Positions 43,892 through 52,660 of a DNA stretch of 64,000 nucleotides are shown one piece after another. This DNA is from Aestuariivita sp. (GTDB lineage Bacteria; Pseudomonadota; Alphaproteobacteria; Rhodobacterales; Rhodobacteraceae). Every line of letters starts with the position of its first letter. Positions within the stretch are counted from its first letter, which is position 1. The notes below the pieces were generated by a model. The model was not told where the DNA came from. It saw only the letters and a program-made list of their open reading frames with translations, and did not search any database. Location of the stretch: NCBI RefSeq assembly GCF_021404545.1, contig NZ_JAAWWD010000004.1:1-64000 (forward strand). The letters are read 5' to 3'. A program made the position numbers and the translations under genes.

Positions 43892-45247
43892 TCAGATGGC
43901 CGAGGAGTGTCCGGCTTTGCTGAGATCGTAGGCGTCAAAGACGCGGGCGATCATTCGGGTCAAGGGTCGCGCGTCATGAGGCAGATACAGGCCATCCTGT
44001 GTCAACTCCACCACACCTGGAAACGCGCGCATAACCTTGTCAAAGAGATCCTGCAGGTCGTGCGCGGACAGCCCGAAATCACGATGGATCTCCTCCGCGT
44101 CGATCCGGAAGTCGCACATCAGCGCCTCGATCAGGCGGGCCCTGAGTTTGTCATCACCCTTGAACGCATGGCCCCGCGACACCGAGAACCGACCATCGCG
44201 AATGGCGGCCACATGCAGACCGGTCGATGGCGCGTTCTGGGTATACCCTTGCGGGAATTTCGAGATTGACGAAGCGCCGACACCGATCAGCACGTCGGAG
44301 GTATCGTCGGTGTAGCCCTGGAAGTTCCGGCGCAGCCTGCCTGCGTCCAATGCAACCGTCAGCCCGTCATCGGGCCGGGCAAAATGATCAATCCCGATCT
44401 CGCGGTACCCGTCCCACATAAACAGGCGGCGCGCGGTATCGAAAAGCTCCAGCCGCTCCTCGGGCGTGGGCAGGGTATCGGAAGGAATCATCGTTTGCCG
44501 CCGCGCCATCCAAGGCACATGGGCGTATCCATAAAGCGCGACACGATCCGGGTTCAGCGACAGCAATTTCTGAACGCTTTCCGTCATCCGTTTTTTCGAC
44601 TGGTTTGGCAGGCCGAAGAGGATATCGGCATTCAGGCTCTGGATCCCGCTGGCGCGCAGCATTTCCGCTGCATCCCTCGTTACGTCGAAGCTCTGGATCC
44701 GACCGATGATCTGCTGAATCTCGTCGTCGAAATCCTGCACCCCGATAGAAGCGCGGTTCATCCCCGCCGCCGCCAGGGCGTCGACACGCGCCTGATCCAG
44801 TTCATTGGGGTCAATCTCGACCGAGAACTCGTAGCCATCGGCCAATGGCGCGACCTCGGCGATCGTCCCGGCAAGGTCGGTCATCATCTCTGGTGTCAGG
44901 AGTGTCGGGGTCCCGCCCCCCCAATGGAGCCGCGACAGACTGACGCCCTCGGGCAGGGTTTGCGCAACCAGGGCAAGTTCCTGTTTGAGGGTCTTGAGGT
45001 ACTCCGCCACCGGTTTGGCCGATTGCGTTCCCTGCGTCCGACATGCGCAAAACCAACACAATCGCCTGCAAAACGGGACGTGGATATAAAGTGAGACCTG
45101 TCCCCCAGCGGGAACTTGCGACAGCCAGTTGGTAAACTGGTTGGCCCCGACCTGATCATTGAAGTGCGGCGCCGTCGGATAACTGGTATACCGGGGCACC
45201 CGCGCGTCAAATAGCCCAAGCTTGGCCAATTGCGATTTTGTCCTCAT
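43892..45247 (-). CDS. hemN: oxygen-independent coproporphyrinogen III oxidase
   Basis: Radical-SAM enzyme that decarboxylates coproporphyrinogen III to protoporphyrinogen IX without oxygen. 451 residues. The iron-sulfur motif is YIHVPFCRRLCWFCACRTQ (CxxxCxxC plus an extra cysteine, about residues 55-73), followed by the SAM-binding LHWGGGTPTLL. Length and motif order indicate true HemN rather than HemW. Divergent from fnrL, with an FNR box (45284-45297) centred about 43 nt upstream of its start codon, so anaerobic control is expected. The aerobic isoenzyme HemF is encoded at 61679. Confidence 0.95.
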   Translation of the reverse strand: MRTKSQLAKLGLFDARVPRYTSYPTAPHFNDQVGANQFTNWLSQVPAGGQVSLYIHVPFCRRLCWFCACRTQGTQSAKPVAEYLKTLKQELALVAQTLPEGVSLSRLHWGGGTPTLLTPEMMTDLAGTIAEVAPLADGYEFSVEIDPNELDQARVDALAAAGMNRASIGVQDFDDEIQQIIGRIQSFDVTRDAAEMLRASGIQSLNADILFGLPNQSKKRMTESVQKLLSLNPDRVALYGYAHVPWMARRQTMIPSDTLPTPEERLELFDTARRLFMWDGYREIGIDHFARPDDGLTVALDAGRLRRNFQGYTDDTSDVLIGVGASSISKFPQGYTQNAPSTGLHVAAIRDGRFSVSRGHAFKGDDKLRARLIEALMCDFRIDAEEIHRDFGLSAHDLQDLFDKVMRAFPGVVELTQDGLYLPHDARPLTRMIARVFDAYDLSKAGHSSAI

Positions 45248-45283
45248 GTGCTTAGTCTTAGACCAAGCGGAGGGGACTGTTCC

Positions 45284-45297
45284 TTGACGCAGATCAA
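45284..45297. promoter_or_regulatory. FNR/FnrL box between hemN and fnrL
   Basis: TTGACGCAGATCAA matches the FNR consensus TTGAT-N4-ATCAA with one deviation. It lies 13 nt before the fnrL start codon and 36 nt before the hemN start codon, so one site can serve both genes, probably repressing or autoregulating fnrL and acting on hemN. Confidence 0.75.
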
Positions 45298-45310
45298 GTT
45301 GGAAGCGCGC

Positions 45311-46051
45311 ATGAATCTGAACCAGTCATTCTCTCAGGAGTGCTCGGATTGTCCAATCCGGCACCGGGCCGTTTGTGCGAGATGCGAGACTGATGAGCTC
45401 GCGCGGCTGGAGGAGATCAAGTACTATAGAACCTTCGAGGCCGGTCAGTCCGTTATGTGGTCGGGCGACAAAATGGATTTTGTCGGATCGGTGGTTTCGG
45501 GGATCGCCACGCTGAGCCAGACGATGGAGGATGGGCGCACCCAGATGGTGGGTTTGCTGTTGCCCTCGGACTTTGTGGGCAGGCCAGGCCGGGATGGGGC
45601 GGCCTATGATGTCGTGGCGACCACGGATGTGGTGATGTGTTGTTTCCGCAGAAAACCCTTTGAGGACCTGATGAACGATACGCCACATGTGGCGCACCGT
45701 TTGCTGGAAATGACGCTGGACGAACTGGATGCCGCGCGCGAATGGATGCTGGTCCTGGGCCGCAAGACCGCGCGAGAAAAGATCGCCAGCCTGTTGACCA
45801 TTATCGCCCGTCGGGACGTGACGCTGAACATGAAAACCGGAACCGGCCAAGTGGTGTTCGATCTGCCGCTGACGCGGGAGGCGATGGCGGATTATCTGGG
45901 TCTCACGCTGGAGACGGTCAGCCGCCAGATCTCGGCTTTGAAGAAAGACAAGGTCATCGTGCTTGAGGGCAAGCGGCACGTGACCGTACCCGATATGGAT
46001 CGGTTGCTGGAAGAGGCGGGCGATGACAGCGATGGTGGTGTATTGGGCTGA
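45311..46051 (+). CDS. fnrL: Crp/Fnr-family oxygen-responsive regulator FnrL
   Basis: A 246-residue iron-sulfur transcription factor. N-terminal cysteines CSDCPIRHRAVCARC (Cys11, 14, 22, 25) plus a central CC near 113 supply candidate ligands for the oxygen-labile [4Fe-4S] cluster. The cyclic-nucleotide-like domain is followed by the HTH; the recognition helix reads LTLETVSRQISALKK, with the E..SR pattern that contacts TTGAT half-sites. The start at 45311 is chosen because homologues begin at the cysteine region. The gene order hemN-fnrL-usp-cco is known from Rhodobacter relatives. Confidence 0.94.
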   Translation: MNLNQSFSQECSDCPIRHRAVCARCETDELARLEEIKYYRTFEAGQSVMWSGDKMDFVGSVVSGIATLSQTMEDGRTQMVGLLLPSDFVGRPGRDGAAYDVVATTDVVMCCFRRKPFEDLMNDTPHVAHRLLEMTLDELDAAREWMLVLGRKTAREKIASLLTIIARRDVTLNMKTGTGQVVFDLPLTREAMADYLGLTLETVSRQISALKKDKVIVLEGKRHVTVPDMDRLLEEAGDDSDGGVLG

Positions 46052-46259
46052 GGCATATCGCTGGAGATCGCCGGTCGGGTCTCTCTGTCTTTTTTCGCTG
46101 TGACGGGGCGTGTGCCCGGAACCTTGCGGGCGATGGGTACGTGTGACACCTAATCCAAGACAAAAACGCCAGTAGGATCAGTGCTTGAGCGCGGTCGGGC
46201 TGCGGGATGCGCAGTGATACTCGACCTGATCCGTAGATGGCCCGTGGGGCCTGACCAGA

Positions 46260-46290
46260 GGGCGCGGCAGAGCGAACCCATGCCGCGCCC
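46260..46290 (-). terminator. hairpin at the 3' end of the universal stress protein gene
   Basis: GGGCGCGGCA (46260-46269) pairs perfectly over 10 bp with TGCCGCGCCC (46281-46290), 5 nt after the stop codon. There is no T tract, so it may stabilise the mRNA end rather than act as a classic terminator. Confidence 0.5.
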
Positions 46291-46295
46291 AAGGG

Positions 46296-47135
46296 TCAAT
46301 GGGCCATAAAGACAGGCACGGTGGCCTGCTCCAACATATTGCGGGTGGCCCCGCCGAGAATGGCCTCGCGGAACCGCGAATGCCCATAAGCACCCATCAC
46401 AATCATATCGGCACCTTTGTCGACCACATGCCGGTTCAGTACGTCCGACACCCGTGGCATGGTCTTGGAGACGACATCGATCTCGCAAGAGACGCCGTGG
46501 CGCGCCAACATCTGGCTAAGCAGACCGCCCGGGTCGGAACGTTCGGGCCCATGTTGGGGCGGGTCAATCACCACAATGCGCACCAGCTTGGCCTGTTTCA
46601 GCAGCGGGAGTGCCGCACGGATCGCGGCCAATGCTTCGCGGGACTGGTTCCAGGCGACCAGCACCTGCGACGGGGCCGGGCAGGGCGCAACCCCATCCGG
46701 CACGACCAGAACCGGAGCATCTGCGTCAAAAAGCGCCGCCTCCACCAGCGGCTCCAATTCGGCACCCCGCTCGTCGCCATAGGGCTTTGGCAGAACGACG
46801 AGATCGGAAAACCGCGCATGCAGCGCCACATGCCGGGCGATATCTGCGAATGGTGTGACGCCGTCATCCGCCGACCAGCGGATATCGGATTTCGACAGCG
46901 TCTCTTTGGCCATTGCCAGCAAATCCGCGGCCTCTGCATGGGCGCGCGTCAGAGTTTCCTGCAAAATCAGAGCATTGGCTCCGGCATAGTAGTATCCTGT
47001 CTGGGTGCGATCAACGCCGAGGCACAATGCCTCGACATGCGCATCCTGGGCCGCGGCCAGCGCTGTGATGTGGTCCAGCGGCGCTTTGGCGGTGGCGGCG
47101 TCGGTGATCACTGTTAGCAGTGATTTGTAGGCCAT
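46296..47135 (-). CDS. universal stress protein, tandem UspA domains
   Basis: A 279-residue protein with two Usp domains: the first begins MAYKSLLTVITDAATAKAPL, the second begins about residue 155 (QVLVAWNQSREALAAIRAAL) and ends with the nucleotide-binding GAYGHSRFREAILGGATRNM. ATP binding is plausible in the second domain only. The start at 47135 is chosen by family alignment; the frame is open 31 codons further, across the FNR-controlled intergenic region. It shares that region with ccoN, and an FNR box at 47205-47218 is placed correctly for class II activation of this gene. Confidence 0.88.
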   Translation of the reverse strand: MAYKSLLTVITDAATAKAPLDHITALAAAQDAHVEALCLGVDRTQTGYYYAGANALILQETLTRAHAEAADLLAMAKETLSKSDIRWSADDGVTPFADIARHVALHARFSDLVVLPKPYGDERGAELEPLVEAALFDADAPVLVVPDGVAPCPAPSQVLVAWNQSREALAAIRAALPLLKQAKLVRIVVIDPPQHGPERSDPGGLLSQMLARHGVSCEIDVVSKTMPRVSDVLNRHVVDKGADMIVMGAYGHSRFREAILGGATRNMLEQATVPVFMAH

Positions 47136-47204
47136 GTCAGTAGTCTCCCCTGTTTGGAGCAATCTTAATGAACCGACATTAGGCACGCCTGCCGCGGACC
47201 ATCG

Positions 47205-47218
47205 TTGATGCGCGTCAA
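47205..47218. promoter_or_regulatory. FNR box 1 between uspA-type gene and ccoN
   Basis: TTGATGCGCGTCAA is a palindrome matching the FNR consensus with one deviation. Reading leftwards, TAATGT (47181-47176) lies 33 nt from its centre, the spacing of a class II FNR promoter -10 element, pointing to the stress protein gene. Confidence 0.72.
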
Positions 47219-47236
47219 AAGCTGCCATTGAAATGC

Positions 47237-47250
47237 TTGATTCAGATCAA
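47237..47250. promoter_or_regulatory. FNR box 2 upstream of ccoN
   Basis: TTGATTCAGATCAA is an exact match to TTGAT-N4-ATCAA. It is centred 98 nt before the ccoN start codon and 32 nt from box 1, consistent with FnrL activation of ccoNOQP. Confidence 0.82.
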
Positions 47251-47341
47251 GGCATTTGAGCTCGTATCGGGCGATCAAGCACCCAGTCTAATCCGTCCGG
47301 CGGCATTGATGAATCGCGCGGACATGACGAAGGGACGAAAT

Positions 47342-48949
47342 ATGTTGAACTATCTCAAGCTGATCGCGCTTGGCCTTATCACGCTGTTTGCGATGATTGG
47401 CGCCTCTTATGCGCGTGATCTGGCTTACCAGGTCCACATGATCCTGATCATGTTGGTGGCCGGTGGGCTGTTTCTATGGACACTGCGGCGCACGGATGAG
47501 CCTGTGTCCGCCACTGACCTGTCGTTGGAGTACAATGATGGCGTGATCCGCGCAGGCGTGATCGCGACGGCGTTCTGGGGGGTTATCGGCTTCCTGGTTG
47601 GCGTCGTCATCGCGTTTCAGTTGGCGTTTCCGGTGCTCAATTTCGAATGGGCGCAGGGCTTTCTGAACTTCGGGCGGTTGCGCCCGCTTCATACCTCGGC
47701 GGTGATTTTCGCCTTTGGCGGCAACGCTCTGATCTGCTCATCGCTTTATATCGTGCAGCGAACGTCTGCGGCACGGCTTTGGGGCGGCAACCTGGTCTGG
47801 TTCGTTTTCTGGGGCTATCAGTTGTTTATCGTTCTGGCGGCGACCGGTTACGTGCTGGGTGGAACGCAGTCCAAGGAATATGCCGAGCCTGAGTGGTATG
47901 TCGATCTGTGGCTGACCGTTGTCTGGGTGGCTTATCTGGCCGTGTTCCTGGGAACGCTGGTCAAGCGGAAAGAGCCGCATATTTACGTCGCCAACTGGTT
48001 CCTTTTGTCGTTCATCGTCACAGTCGCGATGCTGCACGTGGTCAACAACCTGACCATCCCGGTCAGCATCTGGGGATCGAAATCGATCATCCTGTGGCCT
48101 GGCGTACAGGATGCCATGGTGCAGTGGTGGTATGGCCATAACGCAGTGGGCTTCTTCCTGACTGCCGGCTTCCTGGGCATGATGTACTATTTCATCCCCA
48201 AGCAGGCCGAACGTCCGGTGTTCAGCTATAAGCTGTCGATCATCCACTTCTGGGCGCTGATCTTCCTCTATATCTGGGCGGGTCCGCACCATCTGCACTA
48301 TACCGCGTTGCCTGACTGGGCCTCGACCTTGGGCATGGTGTTCTCGATCGTGCTGTGGATGCCCTCCTGGGGTGGTATGATCAACGGGCTGATGACGCTC
48401 TCGGGCGCGTGGGACAAGCTGAGGACCGACCCGGTGATCCGGATGATGGTGATCTCGGTGGGCTTTTACGGTATGTCGACCTTTGAGGGTCCGATGATGT
48501 CGATCCGCGCGGTCAACTCGCTCAGCCACTATACAGACTGGACCATCGGTCACGTGCATTCCGGCGCCTTGGGCTGGAACGGCATGATCACCTTCGGTGC
48601 GCTCTACTTCCTGGTGCCAGTCTTGTGGAAACGCGAGCGTCTCTATTCGCTTGGTCTCGTCTCCTGGCACTTCTGGCTCGCCACGATCGGCATCGTGCTC
48701 TACGCCGCGTCGATGTGGGTGACGGGCATCATGGAAGGCCTGATGTGGCGTGAAGTGGACGCGAACGGCTTCTTGGTGAACAGCTTTGCCGACACTGTGG
48801 CCGCCAAGTTCCCGATGTATGTGGTGCGCGGTCTGGGCGGGGTTCTCTACCTCACCGGTGCGATCATCATGTGCTATAATCTGTGGATGACTGTCAGACG
48901 GAGTCCGGCCAAAGAGGCCAGCCTGTCAACAGCCGTCCCGGCCGAATAA
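47342..48949 (+). CDS. ccoN: cbb3-type cytochrome c oxidase subunit I
   Basis: The 535-residue catalytic subunit of the high-affinity cbb3 oxidase, holding the low-spin haem b and the haem b3-CuB centre in about 12 membrane helices. Histidine motifs are visible: [35 protein letters not shown] (CuB/active-site His and Tyr region), [13 protein letters not shown] and [14 protein letters not shown]. The start at 47342 has AAGGGACG upstream. First gene of ccoNOQP, used for respiration at low oxygen. Confidence 0.97.
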   Translation: MLNYLKLIALGLITLFAMIGASYARDLAYQVHMILIMLVAGGLFLWTLRRTDEPVSATDLSLEYNDGVIRAGVIATAFWGVIGFLVGVVIAFQLAFPVLNFEWAQGFLNFGRLRPLHTSAVIFAFGGNALICSSLYIVQRTSAARLWGGNLVWFVFWGYQLFIVLAATGYVLGGTQSKEYAEPEWYVDLWLTVVWVAYLAVFLGTLVKRKEPHIYVANWFLLSFIVTVAMLHVVNNLTIPVSIWGSKSIILWPGVQDAMVQWWYGHNAVGFFLTAGFLGMMYYFIPKQAERPVFSYKLSIIHFWALIFLYIWAGPHHLHYTALPDWASTLGMVFSIVLWMPSWGGMINGLMTLSGAWDKLRTDPVIRMMVISVGFYGMSTFEGPMMSIRAVNSLSHYTDWTIGHVHSGALGWNGMITFGALYFLVPVLWKRERLYSLGLVSWHFWLATIGIVLYAASMWVTGIMEGLMWREVDANGFLVNSFADTVAAKFPMYVVRGLGGVLYLTGAIIMCYNLWMTVRRSPAKEASLSTAVPAE

Positions 48950-48964
48950 GGAGGGCCCGGACAC

Positions 48965-49690
48965 ATGGCACTTTTGGACAAACACAAGATCCTTGAGACC
49001 AACGCGACCCTCCTTCTGGTGTTCAGCTTTCTGGTTGTCACCATCGGGGGCATCGTTCAGATCACGCCGCTGTTCTATCTTGAGAACACGATCGAGGAAG
49101 TAGACGGCATGCGCCCCTACTCCCCGCTCGAACTGACCGGTCGGAACATCTATATCCGCGAAGGCTGTTATGTCTGCCACAGCCAGATGATCCGGCCGAT
49201 GCGGGACGAGGTCGAGCGGTATGGCCACTACTCTCTGGCTGCGGAGTCGATGTATGACCATCCGTTCCAGTGGGGTTCCAAGCGGACCGGGCCCGATCTG
49301 GCCCGGGTCGGTGGCCGGTACTCAGACGATTGGCACATCGTTCACCTGCGGGATCCGCAATCGGTGGTGCCGGAATCGATCATGCCGAAATACGGCTTTC
49401 TGGAGCGGACAATGATCGAGCCGGATTACATCGAGGATCTGTTGCGGGCCAACCGGTTCGTGGGCGTGCCCTATACCGATGAGATGATCGCCAACGCGGC
49501 GGCGGACTTCCGGGCGCAGGCTGATGCCGACAGTGACTTTGACGATTTGCTGGAACGCTATCCGGGTGCGCAGGTGCGCAACTTCGATAGCCAACCTGGC
49601 ATCTCCGAAGCGGACGCACTGGTCGCTTATCTGCAAATGCTGGGTACGCTGGTCGACTTTTCGACCTTCACCCCAGATGCAAGCCGCTAA
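48965..49690 (+). CDS. ccoO: cbb3-type cytochrome c oxidase subunit II (mono-haem cytochrome c)
   Basis: A 241-residue membrane-anchored mono-haem cytochrome c. An N-terminal helix ([20 protein letters not shown]) is followed by the haem motif [12 protein letters not shown] (about residue 60), typical of CcoO, and [16 protein letters not shown]. Transfers electrons from CcoP to CcoN. 15 nt after ccoN with AAGGAGGGC as ribosome site. Confidence 0.97.
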   Translation: MALLDKHKILETNATLLLVFSFLVVTIGGIVQITPLFYLENTIEEVDGMRPYSPLELTGRNIYIREGCYVCHSQMIRPMRDEVERYGHYSLAAESMYDHPFQWGSKRTGPDLARVGGRYSDDWHIVHLRDPQSVVPESIMPKYGFLERTMIEPDYIEDLLRANRFVGVPYTDEMIANAAADFRAQADADSDFDDLLERYPGAQVRNFDSQPGISEADALVAYLQMLGTLVDFSTFTPDASR

Positions 49691-49705
49691 GGGAGGGTCT
49701 GAAAC

Positions 49706-49891
49706 ATGGAAACCTACACGTTCCTTCGGCAACTGGCGGATAGCTGGTTCCTGTTGGCGATGTTCATCTTCTTCATCGGCGTCGTCATCTGGGTTTTCCG
49801 CCCTGGCAGCAGCAAAACGTATCGGGACACGGCAAATGTCGTGTTCCGGAATGAAGACAAACCGGCTGCGTCCAAGGAGGCAGATTCATGA
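49706..49891 (+). CDS. ccoQ: cbb3-type oxidase subunit CcoQ
   Basis: A 61-residue protein with one membrane helix (WFLLAMFIFFIGVVIWVFRP) and a charged C-terminal tail. This is the small stabilising subunit of the cbb3 complex (FixQ family). The stop overlaps the ccoP start by 4 nt. Confidence 0.93.
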   Translation: METYTFLRQLADSWFLLAMFIFFIGVVIWVFRPGSSKTYRDTANVVFRNEDKPAASKEADS

Positions 49892-50754
49892 GTAAGAAAC
49901 CAGTACAGCAAAACAAGGACCCCGAAACCACCGGCCATTCCTGGGACGGGATTGAAGAGTTCAACAATCCACTGCCCAAATGGTGGGTCTGGGTCTTTTA
50001 TGCGACGATCGTCTGGGGCATCGGATATACCATCGCCTATCCGGCGTGGCCTCTGGTCAACCAGGCAACAGCGGGTCTGCTGGGCTATTCCACCCGTGGT
50101 GAGGTGGCCGAGGATATTGCCGAGTTCGAGGCACAGAATGCCGAGATCAACGCACGCCTTGAAGGTGTCGAGCTGGCGTCGATTGGCGACGATCCCGAGA
50201 TCTACAGCTTTGCGGTGTCCTCGGGTGAGGCTGTGTTCCGTACCTGGTGTGCGCAGTGTCACGGATCGGGTGCAGCCGGTGCGGTGGGTTATCCCAACCT
50301 TTTGGACGATGACTGGCTGTGGGGCGGCGACATGGAAGCCATCCACTATACCATCAGCCACGGTATCCGGAACGAGGAAGACTTCGACGCTCATTACTCG
50401 GAGATGCCGGCTTTTGGTGAATTGCTGGAACCTGAAGAGATCGTTCAGGTCGTGAACTATGTGCAGGTCCTGTCAGGGGGTCAAGCGGCCGATCCCAGCC
50501 AGGTGGAAGCCGGAGAGGTTGTGTATCTCGACCAATGCTCGGCCTGTCATGGTGAAGCGGGCGAAGGCGATATCTTCCAGGGGGCGCCGAACCTGTCGGA
50601 CGCGATCTGGCTCTACGGCGGTGACTATGAGACGCTGATGGAGACAGTGACCTATTCGCGCTTTGGTGTGATGCCGCCTTGGCAAACCCGCCTGACCGAG
50701 GCGCAGATCCGCGCCGTGACCGCTTATGTCCACCAGTTGGGCGGCGGTGAGTAG
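49888..50754 (+). CDS. ccoP: cbb3-type cytochrome c oxidase subunit III (di-haem cytochrome c)
   Basis: A 288-residue di-haem cytochrome c anchored by one helix (VFYATIVWGIGYTIAYPAWP). The N terminus has the CcoP signature HSWDGIEEFNNPLPKWW. The two haem sites are CAQCHG (about residue 118) and CSACHG (about residue 215). It accepts electrons from soluble or anchored cytochromes c. A strong terminator follows; the assembly genes ccoGHIS are separated by 1.9 kb. Confidence 0.97.
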   Translation: MSKKPVQQNKDPETTGHSWDGIEEFNNPLPKWWVWVFYATIVWGIGYTIAYPAWPLVNQATAGLLGYSTRGEVAEDIAEFEAQNAEINARLEGVELASIGDDPEIYSFAVSSGEAVFRTWCAQCHGSGAAGAVGYPNLLDDDWLWGGDMEAIHYTISHGIRNEEDFDAHYSEMPAFGELLEPEEIVQVVNYVQVLSGGQAADPSQVEAGEVVYLDQCSACHGEAGEGDIFQGAPNLSDAIWLYGGDYETLMETVTYSRFGVMPPWQTRLTEAQIRAVTAYVHQLGGGE

Positions 50755-50774
50755 CCAGGTCCGAACCAGATACT

Positions 50775-50853
50775 CCGGGCCGTGCAAATGGCCCGGAGGT
50801 GCAGCGCCGGTCTTCTGTTCTGTTCGCGCGTTTCCTAGAAGACCGGCGCTTTT
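50775..50853. terminator. tandem hairpins between convergent ccoP and hydrolase genes
   Basis: A first perfect hairpin, CCGGGCC-N8-GGCCCGG (50775-50796), is followed by a perfect 12-bp stem, GCGCCGGTCTTC (50804-50815) with GAAGACCGGCGC (50838-50849), and TTTT. It fits termination of ccoNOQP and perhaps of the convergent gene. Confidence 0.75.
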
Positions 50854-51408
50854 CTATGCCATGGCCGTGATAATCTCACCCGTCGGCAGAACCCGCGCAT
50901 AAGACATCTTCAATGCCGACAGAATGGTCGCCTGAACCTGGGATGCGGGCACGGTGACACCGTTCCAGTTGATCGCGCGGGCCGCGCAGGCATCCTGTGC
51001 AACCGTCACACCAAAGCCGAAATCCCGCGCGGCGCGGGCGGTGGCATCAATGCACATCTGGGTCATGGCCCCAGCAAGGATCACATGGGTGACTTCGGCG
51101 TCGTGCAGGCGTGTTTTTAGATCGGTTTCATGAAAACTGTTGGGTCGGTGTTTGTGGATCACCGGCTCATCCGCGCGAGGGCTAAGGTCAGCCACGATGT
51201 CGGCGCCCTTGGTGCCCGGGCGAAAGAACGGCGCCGTCGGCGAGGTGGCTTCATGCCGAATGTGAAAAACCGGCAAGCCCGTGTCACGGGCACGGGTCAG
51301 GAGGCCGCGGGCGCTCTGCACCGCGGCCTCCATCCCGTCGACCGGCCAATCACCATCGGGGAGATAGTCGTTTTGCAGGTCGACCAGGATCAGGGCGGAC
51401 CGCGCCAT
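50854..51408 (-). CDS. isochorismatase-family cysteine hydrolase
   Basis: A 184-residue cysteine hydrolase of the isochorismatase/nicotinamidase superfamily. The catalytic triad is visible: Asp in ALILVDLQNDY (Asp10), Lys in EPVIHKHRPNSFHET (about 84), Cys in VILAGAMTQMCIDATARAA (about 118); the cis-peptide-type GAMTQMC is usual. Pyrazinamidase-like zinc histidines are absent, so the substrate is not nicotinamide-type by sequence alone. The start at 51408 shares its first base with the stop of a 54-codon small gene upstream (TGATG), so it is translationally coupled. Divergent LysR gene upstream. Confidence 0.87.
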   Translation of the reverse strand: MARSALILVDLQNDYLPDGDWPVDGMEAAVQSARGLLTRARDTGLPVFHIRHEATSPTAPFFRPGTKGADIVADLSPRADEPVIHKHRPNSFHETDLKTRLHDAEVTHVILAGAMTQMCIDATARAARDFGFGVTVAQDACAARAINWNGVTVPASQVQATILSALKMSYARVLPTGEIITAMA

Positions 51409-51572
51409 CAAAGCCGGTCCAGGTCGATCCAGAAGGTGCGCCTCCGCAAGGGGCGCGTACGCCACCAGGCGGGCGCATCCCATTTCGGCACGTCGCGCAC
51501 GCGGGTCAGGTGACCGGCCCGACAGTCGTTCTGCCGCGTGGTCATTAAAGTATGGGCGATAGCGTCAAGCAT
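51408..51572 (-). CDS. small protein of 54 residues, function unknown
   Basis: ATG at 51572 to TGA at 51408, preceded by an AGGA-type ribosome site (GAGGATGAGGAAC). The protein is basic and tryptophan-rich in its C-terminal half (VRDVPKWDAPAWWRTRPLRR, then RTFWIDLDRL) with no membrane helix or known domain. The case for being real is the TGATG stop-start junction with the downstream cysteine hydrolase and a divergent LysR regulator sharing the promoter region. No function can be proposed; RNA or nucleic-acid binding would be guesswork. Confidence 0.55.
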   Translation of the reverse strand: MLDAIAHTLMTTRQNDCRAGHLTRVRDVPKWDAPAWWRTRPLRRRTFWIDLDRL

Positions 51573-51672
51573 GTTCCTCATCCTCTGGTATGGTTCATAT
51601 GGCTATATACTTGACGAAAAGACGCAAAGCTGCGACTCAATTAGAAATTCCGTATTTAAGCAAAGCTTACAT

Positions 51673-52548
51673 ATGAACTGGCACAGCCTGCCACCGCTAC
51701 CTGCGTTGCGCGCCTTTGCGGCCTTTGTTGACACCGGATCCCTGACCGGCGCGGGGGCCGCGTTGAACGTCAGTCATGCGGCCATCAGCCAGCAATTGCG
51801 CGGGTTGGAGCGGCATCTGGATATCGCCTTGTTTGACCGGAGCGGACGGGCTCTGGACCTGACCGATGCCGGGCGGCTGTTGGCGGCGGCCACGACCGCC
51901 GGGTTTCAGCGTATGATCGAAACCATCGAAACGCTGACCGGAGCGGACGCGGATCGTCCGCTGCACGTGTCGACCACGCCCACATTCGCGGCGTCGTGGC
52001 TGATGCCGCGCCTGCCGGAGTTTCGCGCCGATCATCCCGATATCGATATCATGATCGATCCCTCGCCGCAGATTGTCACGCTTGAGCCCGGTGGGATCGA
52101 CATCGCCATCCGCTATGGCCCCGGTGACTGGCCGGGGCTGGAGAGCGAGCGGCTTCTGACCTCGCCGATGATCGTCATCGCGGCCCCCTCGCTGATGGGG
52201 GATCGCAAGGTCGACAGCCCCGCCGATCTGACTGCCGCACCCTGGCTTGAGGAGCTGGGCACCTCCGAGGCGTCGCACTGGCTGGCCCGGCACGGGGTCG
52301 GTCCCGATCCTGAACGGCGCACCATCGCGCTGCCGGGCAACATGATGCTGGATGCCGCGCGCAACGGGCAGGGTTTGGCCGTCACCGTACGCAGCTTTGT
52401 TGAGGCTGATCTTGAGGCGGGGCGTCTTGTCGCACTCTTCACCGCGCAGGAGGGGGCGGGGTACCACATCGTCACCCGATCCGGCCTGCAACGCCCGCCT
52501 TTGCGCGCTTTTGTGCGATGGTTGCGCCGTCGGAAGGCAACCGACTAG
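51673..52548 (+). CDS. LysR-family transcriptional regulator
   Basis: A 291-residue LysR regulator. The HTH is LRAFAAFVDTGSLTGAGAAL followed by VSHAAISQQLRGLERHLDIA (residues about 10-50); the effector domain includes STTPTFAASWLMPRLPEFRA, typical of GcvA-like members. The start at 51673 is preceded by AT-rich sequence with no strong ribosome site (GCTTACAT). Divergent from the small gene and cysteine hydrolase, which are its likely targets. Together the three genes form a unit lying between ccoNOQP and ccoGHIS. Confidence 0.9.
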   Translation: MNWHSLPPLPALRAFAAFVDTGSLTGAGAALNVSHAAISQQLRGLERHLDIALFDRSGRALDLTDAGRLLAAATTAGFQRMIETIETLTGADADRPLHVSTTPTFAASWLMPRLPEFRADHPDIDIMIDPSPQIVTLEPGGIDIAIRYGPGDWPGLESERLLTSPMIVIAAPSLMGDRKVDSPADLTAAPWLEELGTSEASHWLARHGVGPDPERRTIALPGNMMLDAARNGQGLAVTVRSFVEADLEAGRLVALFTAQEGAGYHIVTRSGLQRPPLRAFVRWLRRRKATD

Positions 52549-52581
52549 GCGCGCCCAAAAGGTATCTGCACGATGCGCTTT

Positions 52582-52595
52582 TTGACCCATGTCAA
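52582..52595. promoter_or_regulatory. FNR box upstream of ccoG
   Basis: TTGACCCATGTCAA is a palindromic FNR-type site (TTGAC-N4-GTCAA). It contains the ATG at 52589 that would otherwise be the first in-frame start of ccoG, and it lies 65 nt before the TTG start proposed here. Confidence 0.68.
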
Positions 52596-52660
52596 TGTTG
52601 GGCAGGGCATGGAATGAGACAACCGCACCCAACATCATACCCTCATCTGGAGTGAGTCTC

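Noticed and set aside
52589-52660. ATG start for ccoG
   Set aside because: This ATG is within an FNR box; the first codons have no family similarity and the TTG at 52661 fits.
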